DNA of 64,000 nucleotides from Phymorhynchus buccinoides (taxonomy: Eukaryota; Mollusca; Gastropoda; Neogastropoda; Raphitomidae). The DNA lies in assembly GCA_017654935.2 (NCBI GenBank), contig CM065704.1, positions 18,313,334 through 18,377,333 of the forward strand. The letters run 5' to 3'. The first letter of the stretch is position 1. Each line of letters starts with the position of its first letter. Below, in pieces: positions 10,635 through 20,900 of this stretch. Below the pieces are notes generated by a model. It did no database searches and was not told where the DNA came from. It saw only the letters and a list, made by a program, of their open reading frames with translations. The position numbers were made by a program, and so were the translations under genes.

Positions 10635-10912
10635 TATGGCGGACGAAATGGTATCAAATGCACGTGCAAATTTACACGTGCTTTTAAAAAAAAATGCACG
10701 TGCATTTTAGAAAAAAAATTGCACGTGCATTTTACTATTTATTATGGCGGACGAAATGGTATCAAATGCACGTGCAAATTTACACGTGCTTTTTTAAAAA
10801 AATGCACGTGCATTTTAGAAAACGCACGTGCATTTTACTATTTATAGAAAATTGCACGTACATTATTTTATACTACACGTGTAAATTTACACGTACATAA
10901 ATTCACGTGCAG
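10635..10912 (+). promoter_or_regulatory. CACGTG-rich repeat module, 5' of the HECT gene
   Basis: About ten CACGTG hexamers, most within GCACGTGC and spaced by A/T tracts, lie in 280 bp. The phrase GGCGGACGAAATGGTATC starts two successive sub-units (10638 and 10746). CACGTG is the E-box core bound by bHLH factors such as MYC/MAX, USF and CLOCK/BMAL, and RCGTG is the hypoxia core. The module ends about 0.95 kb before the HECT start exon. An inverted copy lies at 38684-38944. Confidence 0.6.
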
Positions 10913-11848
10913 TTTTCTTATTTCGTATCCCCAAAAGGAAGAAGAAGAAGAGTCTAAGTTACTAGTTAGGCGGTTTTCAAGACACTTGCACACAATTTTT
11001 CGCGTCCCGTGATTGATTCCCGTAACCGTAGCCTGGAGAATGCAATTCAAAACTTGCTTATTACTAATATGTAATATTACTATATTATTAGGGCAATTCG
11101 ATGGAGGAAGCCCCCTACCACCACCACCCAACAAATGTGATGATCCGCCCCTGATCCAGAACTTTTACTTTCTTGAACTAGTTGAAGTTATGTGATCAGC
11201 GACTCATTCGTTGTTTTGTTTTTATGTCAACATTAGACCTAGATCTAGACTAGGTAATAGATCTATCTACCACAATCTTGTGTTGTAGTATACATGCATA
11301 GGTCATACTGAACTGACAGTTCAAAAGGTTTTTCTAAATGCACACATGTGTGTGTGTGTGTCTGTTTGTGTATGTCTGTGTACATCTTGATCTTGATCTT
11401 GATGATGTTCGTCGGCAGGATCCAATTTTGGATATAAACGCCAACGTGGGGAATAACTGTGGAGAGCACCTAAACCTATTTGATCCCTAACTAAAAAATA
11501 CTTTAAAACAAAACAAAGTTGGGGGGGGGGGGGGGGGTTATGATCGGCAGGCTACAAGTACAAAGTTCCACTTTTCATCCAGCTGAAAAAAGCAGCTGTA
11601 TTAGCCGACCCCAGCACCATCTAGCATGGTAGCTGGGGCCCCCTCCTACAGTTCAGTATGGTGGTTGTTGGCTGTGCCTGAAACTAGACACAGCCGTCCT
11701 GAACTGGCTGGCTGACGACATATTATGTGAATGAGTCCACATGTGACAGTAGGCATGCATTAAAATTGACAAAAATGACTTTGGAATTTGGAGTGCCTAG
11801 CAGTAGCACTATTAATATTATTAAACACCCTCAATTCATTTTTTTCAG
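10913..11848. other. Upstream region of the HECT gene
   Basis: This should contain the promoter and any untranslated first exon, but neither could be fixed. It includes a G17 run at 11521-11537 and small duplications such as TCTTGATCTTGATCTTGATG (11387). Confidence 0.3.
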
Positions 11849-11958
11849 TGATTCTGAATAATGGCAGCATCCAGTCACAGAGATGTACAGGAGATTTTCG
11901 GCAATGTAATCCAGACCATTGCCAGTAGAACGTCTTTGACTCCTGACATGGTTGAAGG
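11849..11958 (+). CDS. HECT gene exon 1 (start codon exon)
   Basis: A pyrimidine-rich tract and AG precede 11849. The ATG is at 11861 and reads MAASSHRDVQEIFGNVIQ onward for 32 codons plus two bases before a GT donor at 11959. The two left-over bases join the first base of the next exon to make a glycine codon. Bases 11849-11860 are 5' untranslated. Confidence 0.72.
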
Positions 11959-14900
11959 GTAAGGAACACGGGATGTACCAATAGGCACTTCAGCCATGGG
12001 CCGATTTTTTAAGATCATAAGAACGAGAGCTTCAGATTTTTGGCACGCTTGCGCCATTCATGTGTAATTTTTCAAAATGACCATGTTTACACCTTGTAAT
12101 GCACCTGTCTGCCAAGCATGGGAAGAGAGGGAGGGGGGGGGGGGGGGGAGGAGACAGGAAGACAGAGAATATAATATCTGATTTTTTTTCCTGTTTCCAT
12201 CAGATCACAAATACGTCATAACACTACAGTGTATATATGTTATTCCGCATCCAAACAAAATTGTAGTACAAAAAACATGCATGATCTTTGATTGTATTCT
12301 CTTGATATACTACAACCAAGCTAATTAATGTTCTCTCTCTCTCTTTCTCTCTCTCTCTTTCTCTCTCTCTATCTCATTTATGTAGTACTGCAGGTGTGGC
12401 AAATAATACCTCGCCTTTTTATAACATTAAAAGTTGAGTTCTGTTCAGACACATACTCCCTTGAACACATTCATGCACACACATGTCTAGTAGTCTACAC
12501 TCATAATATGATAATGCCTGGCAATGAAATTTATGTTTGAAAAAAAAATCATTTTTTAAAATGACCTCCTTTTCAGTAGTCACGGGTCATGTGACCCATG
12601 GATCTGAAAACAATCTGAAGCTCTGAATAATTGTCTTTTATTTAGACTTTTAAATGAGTAGAACATTTTGTGCATCACAATTTTTTGAACACACAATTCA
12701 ACCTGCCCAAATTATTACTTATTAGAGAATGGGCCACAAAACCTGAGGATATATAAAAATACTTTTATAAGAGAACCATATTTACAACATTGCTTTTCAC
12801 TTCTGATATGGTGGTGTTTTTTTCAATCCATGCCTTTAATTTTGTATTTACTTATTTTATACAGAGCAGATGCATTCAGAGCGATGCCGGGTCAGCCAAG
12901 ACAAAACATTGGCCATAGGACTGCAAAGAAAGCTCCAAAATATTTAAATGTGCGGGTCACTGGTCTCCCTCATGACCAAACCAAAGTGGTCCCTAGTAGG
13001 CTCAGGGACTTTGAAGTCAATCAACAACTAGGTGTGTATATTTTGTTGTATTCATATTACAAATATTTAAAAAATTAAACCTGAGGGCTTATGTGTACCT
13101 TTCAGAGCAAACATGACTGGTATTCATATTACAAATATTTAAAAAATTAAACCTGAGGGCTTATGTGTACCTTTCAGAGCAAACATGACTGGTATTCATA
13201 TTACAAATATTTAAAAAATTAAACCTGAGGGCTTATGTGTACCTTTCAGAGCAAACATGACTGGTAAGTGGTTTCTAACCACCATCACTTTTTCCCAGTT
13301 GGCGTTTGCTGCTTGGATTTATTTAGAAAGTGTTGTAACAACTTGTGTTAATCTTGAATAGAGAGGCTCAATTGATTAGGACCACTGGTTCGTAATTCAA
13401 CACGTTTACTACTGCGGACAAAGTTTTGGTCTTTGATGAAGTTGTGTTATCTTTTATCGTTAAATAGCATTTTATTTTTAAAGTAAGTTAATATAGTTTT
13501 AGTTTTTGATTAAGCATTTTAAAGTAAGTGAATATAGTGATAACTCACTTCAAAACGCTATTTAACAAAAAAGATAACACAACTTAAAGACCAAAACTTT
13601 GTCCGCACTAGCAAACGTGTTGAATTACGAGCCTATTTATTACCAGCCGCAAGAGAAACGAGCGAAGCTGGTAATATTTTCAGAGAATTCTGGTGCTTTG
13701 TATCTATCTATCTATCTATCTGACTATGTTAACACGATACGTTCTGAACAGAGAGACCTAGGAAGCTCAAAGTTTGCATGCAGATAGGTAGTTAGAATAT
13801 CTAGGCCAAGTTTGAAGATGAAGGTCATCAGTCAAAGGCAGTGATCAGGATCTTGGCCAGTTTTCAGTCCCAGACTGATTGCTTTTCTGTGGGACTGATC
13901 ATTTTTCCTACCAGTCAGTTCAGGGACTTATTGATTTTCCAGGCACCAGGCCCCTTCACTGTTATGAAAAGGACTGGTTGTGAAAAGGACTTATCGATTT
14001 TGTGGTCAACCAGTCCCAGGACTTATTGGTTACAAAAGCCAACCCAATCACTGCAAAGGTCAAGGTCATGGAGCCGAAAATGCTGCTGCGCAGCTGGGGT
14101 TCTGGCGTCTTAACGCTCTAATTGTCAATAAATATGATTTTGGGCATTATTGAAAATGAGGGTCTACATACATTGAACCCTGTCATATACAGCAATCTCT
14201 TACTCTCTAAATAGTAGTGCATAGCTGAGACGGGAACCATATAATAAATGCAGATAGTCCGTAGAGCTGAAGGGGAACAATTGGCATTTTTGTGCTCTAC
14301 TCAGTTTCTAATTTGATATACTTTCATTCCCTTGTTAAGCATTATTCAAATTGCAACACATTTTTTCTCTTGAGTAAACTAAAACTGTTCTGCTGCTGTT
14401 TTGTTTTTTTAGGCAGAGCAGAAAACGGACGCAAGATCCAGTTTGATATCAACCTCTCAGAAGAACAATTCCACACAAAACTGAGGGAGTTATTACCAGG
14501 TCTTGCGTCCAAGGACTTCGAACTCTGTATTTCTGACGCCCCTGTAGGAGCTGCCGGAAATCAGCTTCGGGTCCTTCGTGAACAGACTCCCAGAGAATTG
14601 AAGCCTCTGTTCAATTTCAAAAACAACAGGGGAGCCTTGTATGTTAGATTAAAAGTAAGTTATTTTTGTTATGACAATCGCGTCATATTGGGGTGAATTG
14701 TGAAAATTAATGTAGATGCATCGTTTCTCAGTTTAAAAAGGCACCACAACTATATGGCTTACTTCATTTATTAAACTAGATTTTTAACAGCATTCGCATT
14801 AATATGGCACAGCTACATTAGTTTATTACCATACCTTTATTAGATTTTCAACATTGTATATGATTACCTACGAGGGGAGTCTTAGTGTGTTGTACACTGT

Positions 14901-17900
14901 TATTCTGCTTTTTAAAAAAACATAAAAGAAAATAATTTACGTATCATGCATGCTCAACTTTCTATTTGTAATGTGTGCTTGTTAACCATCCTTCCTTTTA
15001 TAGAGTGACCACAGTATTCTGAAGGCATCGTTATTACTTTATTTGAATACAGATAATTGCAACTTAAAGTAATATAAATATGTCTTTTCGTGATAAGGGC
15101 AGATGACACAGATTCAAATTTTGACTTGTAGTTGTACCACAGAAATTTTGGCGAAATCCTGGTTTTAAATTTTAATATTTTATACTAATTTATTACTTGT
15201 GCTTGTATTGTGGGAGGTAAAGAATCAGTTTGTCACATCATTTTAGCTGAAAAATTACCAGCGTTGAAAGGATTAAGACCTTGTTCTCAAATGAGGTTTT
15301 ATACATTAAAATCAATTGCCTCCTGAACACCATTGAGGTTTTTTTAATCATTTGATTACAATTATAGACAAATGCTGAAACCATTTAATAGTTTCCTTCT
15401 TCACCATGCCGAAATAAGTAATCAACAGACGAATAAGACTGTCTGTCACGAACTTCTTCATAGATTATATTATACCTGTGGATCAAATATGTATTTCTGC
15501 AGGAAGCTGTTCTAAGAGCACCACCATTTCCGGCAGCACCACCTCTTCCGGCAGCACCGCCTCTTCCGGCAGCACCGCTTCTTCCGGCAGCACCGCCTCT
15601 TCCGGCAGCACCACCTCTTCCGGCAGCACCGCCTCTTCCGGCAGCACCGCCTCTTCCGGCAGCACCGCCTCTTCCGGCAGCACCGCCTCTTCCGGCAGCT
15701 CCGCCTCTTCCGGCAGCACCGCCTCTTCCGGCAGCACAACCGGTACATATTGTCGGTGATGAACGACTAAATGGCACCGGAGCACAACACCAACATGGAG
15801 AAGTAAACATATATTTTTGTTCCTTCCTTTTGTTCCATAAATGCATTGAAATTGACTTTTTTATGCTGTGTGTGACCTTAAATTATAAGTTTATTTGCAG
15901 TGTAGATTTTAACCCTCAATTTCTTTTACTACTTTCATCGTAATATGTACACCAGAAATAACTTAATTAGGGAGGGCTGGAGACAAATTCTTCTGCATTT
16001 TCTGAGGCCATGTTTAAATCTTTTACTTCAGTTTTGATGGCCATCTTTTTAAACACCTTTGTTGATCCCCCCAGCATCTGCTGGAAATGAACTCTAACCG
16101 GCAGGTCAAGAGTCACAAACCCACCAAGTTTGATTCAAATCCACAAAACCATATTATAATTTGACTCGTTGACGTTGTACGAATTGTCGCTAAGACTAAA
16201 CTTTTAAGGTGTTAAGTCTCAAATTTCAATAAGGATCCTCAAACTTCTTATCAAAGGGGTCTGATAGTGATATCCCCGATTGAAAAAAACCCACTTCATT
16301 TCTTGCCCTTTACTGTTTACACACACACATGAACACACTCTCTTTTCAATTAATGACCTTAAAGTAACACTTATGTACGTAGGTCTTATCTCCATTTTAC
16401 TATAAAAGTAATATGTTGAAATTCAATGATCTTGTTATAATGTTTTAGACCGAGGAAATGCTGCCTGAAATCACTGGTCCTCGTCATCGCAGACAACACT
16501 ATGCAGATGCTGGAACACCAACGGTAAATTTCTAGATTTGAAACCCAACAGTGTAATGTACATGTAATACTATATGGTAATGATGTATGGCTTTTACAAC
16601 ATGCATTCAGTTCATCTATGAAGAGTTGAAGAGAGATCAGTTTTCATTTTAAAAAATCCTTTTTTCCTCACGACAAATGTTTGCAATTTAATCAAATACA
16701 TAACTCATGGTCATGTTGATATGATATTTTAATATGTTATTAAATAGGTTTTATGGGTTTTATATTTATATGCTATTAGATGGGTTTTAGAGATCGAGTT
16801 CAGTTGAGCATAAGATCTGTGTCGTCCTGCAAGAATCAATTTTGTTTGCACATGAAAGGAAAGTTGACAATTTTGATATATTTTGTTTTAAAACCTGAAA
16901 TGTGTTTGTTCTTCTGGACCTAGTTTTCCTGTAAATCTGTTGAATGGATATTTAATCATTTTTGGCACAGATACATTTTCGAAAAGTACAGTATTGAGAA
17001 ACAATTGAAAACTGTAAATGGATATCCTCCAAATGAAGAATGATGTGATTTTAAAAAAAAACCTCAGAAAGTCATTGATTAATTATTATACGAGTGGTAA
17101 CTGGTATACTTCCTTTAATTTCCATTGTAGAGATGTTGGGTCATTTCCGGATTTTTTCCACCTCTAAACCAATTTATTTCAAAATTTAGTGAACAACAGC
17201 TATTTTACCGTACAGTGTATTTTACCAGGTGCACTCCCCAAATTTAACACAAAATTTGGATTTTGTTTCTCTCTTTTCCTGCTATACTTCATCAGTCACA
17301 TTGTAAGGCTCAGGGATCTCGGTTTGCGAGAAAACAAATCGCCCTATACTATAGTCCATTAATTTAAATATGGAGATATGAGTCCTGGATTATTATGGCA
17401 CACAAGAAACTAGATGAAGGTTAACGCATTGACATGGAACTTTCTTTTATAGGTTCTGATATTGGTTGATGCCCCTGACTACGATTCTGCTGATGATTTT
17501 GGTACGTGTTTTATGCTGTAAAATAATTAGCATAAGTCAATGAAATTGTGGATAAGTTACATTATCGATCTACCCATGTACAAACTATCAAATTATAGTA
17601 TGCTTTACAAAACTACAAAGCATGAATCCATACATTAAGCAGAAGGTTGAAAACCAACGAGAAACGTATACATTAGGTAATTTTAGCCCCATCTATTGAT
17701 GATGATTTTCCATGACCACTTTCTATGTTTTAAAGAGAGATCATGTTTATTGTGCCTTTTTTCTGGGTAAACCAGTCGCCATAACATTCTTTCAATGTGA
17801 ATTGTTTTCTCTTACGAGTCGCAATTTCCCAGGAGTTACTTGAAGAACAAAGAGTAGTGTCCCTTCCACAAGTCGCATGAGTGCACAGGGTGTAACTTTC

Positions 17901-20900
17901 CAAGCAAAAGTTATGGGGTTCTTTTCTATGTTTACTTTTTATGGGACCAAGAGATCAATATTTTACATGACACTGACTGCAAGGAGATAAGACTGCGGTC
18001 GCATCTCAACTTCTGAAATTTGGGTTGTAAGTCCTTAATGTAACAAAGCCCTAAGCATTTAAAATCATAATGTAAATACAATAAAGAGTTAATCAAAAGA
18101 TAAAGTCGTATTTGCGGCATAGGAAATATAATAGAATATAATAATATAATAGAATATGTTTGGGAAATTTAATTCAGTCATATGAGGAGGTCTATTAGAG
18201 GGGTACCACTGTATTAGATATATAATGTGCGAGTGGAGGTGGGTGAAGGGGTGATGTATCGTCTCATTTTTCTTACATTCTTTATACAAAATGATTGTAT
18301 GTTTGCCTCCAAGAGAGTTGAGCGGTGGAAAGTGTTTATCTTTTGATTAACTCTTTATTGTATTTACATTATGATTTTAAATGCTTAGGGCTTTGTTACA
18401 TTAAGCGCCATAAATGTTCATTATTATTATATATCTTGTCATTCATACCTGGCATTATTTTACAAGTATCCCCTGAGGAAAGCTGTACATAAAATCAGCT
18501 GAGATATGGTGTTCTTGTTTTTCTTTTTTTAATCTTTTTTGCTTATAATATAAATCACAAGCTTTTAAATTATGTTTTAACAGAGCAAGCTGTTCCAGGT
18601 GCATTTGCTGCTACGGTAAGTGTTTGCTATTATTTTATTTTGCAGTGTAAAAAAATGATGCAATGACTATTACATTACTACGTGTAGCACTTCACCTACT
18701 GAGTCAAGTACTAGTTTTTCTACCTCTAACTTGATAACATTTATTCCGAAAATAACTAAAATAATAAGTGAAGGACAGAAGAGCTGTGCTGTAAAATACG
18801 TTTAAGCATTATGAATTTGTGATGAAGAACAGTAATCTTAATGGTTTAATGTTGCATAATTCTTTGTTAATAGCATTCAAGTAACAACAAATGGAGAAAA
18901 CTGTATGTTTATTAATTAGGCTAATATTTTTAGCTTTTGCTCTTTAATGATACCTTTCTCTTATGCCAGATAGTCACATTTTAATCGCACACAGAATTAT
19001 TAAAATTCTCATGATATTTAAAAGATAAATAAAAATCAGAATCAAAACGATGGACATTGTATTGCAAATTTACCACTCAAGTTCTACCCTTGACCTTGAC
19101 TGATATATTCAGAACTACCAAAATTCAATTTACATACATGCCAAGTTTGAAGCCTGTAAGTCCAATAGTGTGGAAGATATGTCCCTTAAACAAAATTTAT
19201 GTTTTCAAGGTCCATGTCAACATGGTCGCAATTTTGTATTGGACCGTCTGTGTACCATCATGATACACAACCACACAAAATGTGAAGTGATTCTGTTCAT
19301 TGGTTCAGATGTTACATGGGTGAACAGACAGACATCTTTTTTGATTTTCGGTAGTTCAGTGAATGAATATAAGTGGTTGAAAATCACATTTCAATTACCC
19401 GAACGTCTTGCTTTTATTCATTCTTTTAATTTTTTTTTAACAAGGAATCTGCACATCAAGCCCAACAGGAAAGACAAAACAATGTCGCTGTAGTATCTTC
19501 CTCTGAAGAGGAAAGCATGGACCAAAGTGGTACAGAGAGACGGGATAACTGTAATAAGCTTGGTAAGTGGTCAGTCCGACAACATAAGCTGGTCTGTTAG
19601 TGACTGCAAAAGATAGGTTTTCACAACTTTCCTCCCTCTCTAGCTCTCTCTTCTCTCTGTTTTGTGGGCATTCCACTTGTTATGGTGTTGTGGTTTTAGC
19701 AGAACTATGGAAGTACTGGCAAACAAATAAACATTAACTTCATCTTCAATATCATTACAATCACTTCATCAGAGTTCATCCAAATGCCAGATATAAGATT
19801 TCCAAATTATTTAAATTATAGTATGCACTTTAGCTATGGTGGTTTTGGTGTTCATCAGAATGCTAAAGATTTTATATCGCTGTGTGCAAACCATAGACAT
19901 TTAGGTCAAACTATATCATTGTTTTTATTTAGCATCTCCATCAGTGGAGTTTATTAGCAGTTAATATAAGTAATGTGTTCGATACTTTAGATTTATAAAG
20001 AAGATATAACTATCTCCTGGAGATTCTGCAGATACATAATCATAAATATCTATGCTGGGGTTATCTTGTACACAGCTTGATGTCACAATAATTACAAATA
20101 TTAAGTTAATCGTTCAGTCAGACTTCCTATTAAATACTTTACATTCTTTAGCCTAAAACATATCTTGTATTTCTACGATTCTGTTTTTATTATCAATCTG
20201 AACCTCTTAAAAAATAATAATTTTGAATGTTTATTATCATACAATGTACATGATGTCAAAAGGCCAACTAAGGGACCTTTCAATAAACTACTATTCTAAA
20301 TTTAACTTAAGAAAAAAGGCATAAATTATTTAGTATCTTTGTTTTATCTTTCTTTTTTTAACAGATTTGAATGACTTCTTGACAAGGGTAACAGAACATC
20401 GATCACGGCTTCGAGGCACTGTCAAAATTCAGGTGACAAGGGATACAGTCATGACAGACCTTTTAAAACTCTACAGGGACTCTCAAATCATCGACCAGTC
20501 CAACTTGGAAGTTGAGTTCATTGGGGAGAAAGCGGTAGACCTTGGAGGTCCCACCAAGGAATGCTTTACATTGTTTTGGCAACAATTCCTCGAGGAGTAT
20601 GGAACGGGGGTCTACCAAATGGTTCCAACATTACATTCTGGGTATGACTTTCTGCTTGCTCACCATGGTGCTCGGTGTTTATTTTACTCAGATGTTGTTT
20701 TGTCTATGTCTCACCACCACCCCCTTTGGGATACCTGTGCCACCTAAGTGAATACAAATGAAAACATGGCTGGGATTAAAAGATGACCCGGGGAGTCTTG
20801 TATAAATAGTTCCACACCTTCTGGAAGTTCTGTGCTTTTAACTTCCTCTAATCTGTCACTCTCTTTCACTCTGCCTTTTCCCTTTGCTTATTGTCATCTA

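Noticed and set aside
15385..15846. Long open frames on both strands over the 18-bp repeat (Gly-Ala-Arg, Gly-Ser-Thr, Cys-Arg texts)
   Set aside because: An 18-bp repeat without stops opens several frames at once. Only the Leu-Pro-Ala-Ala-Pro-Pro frame has matching phase with the flanking HECT exons.
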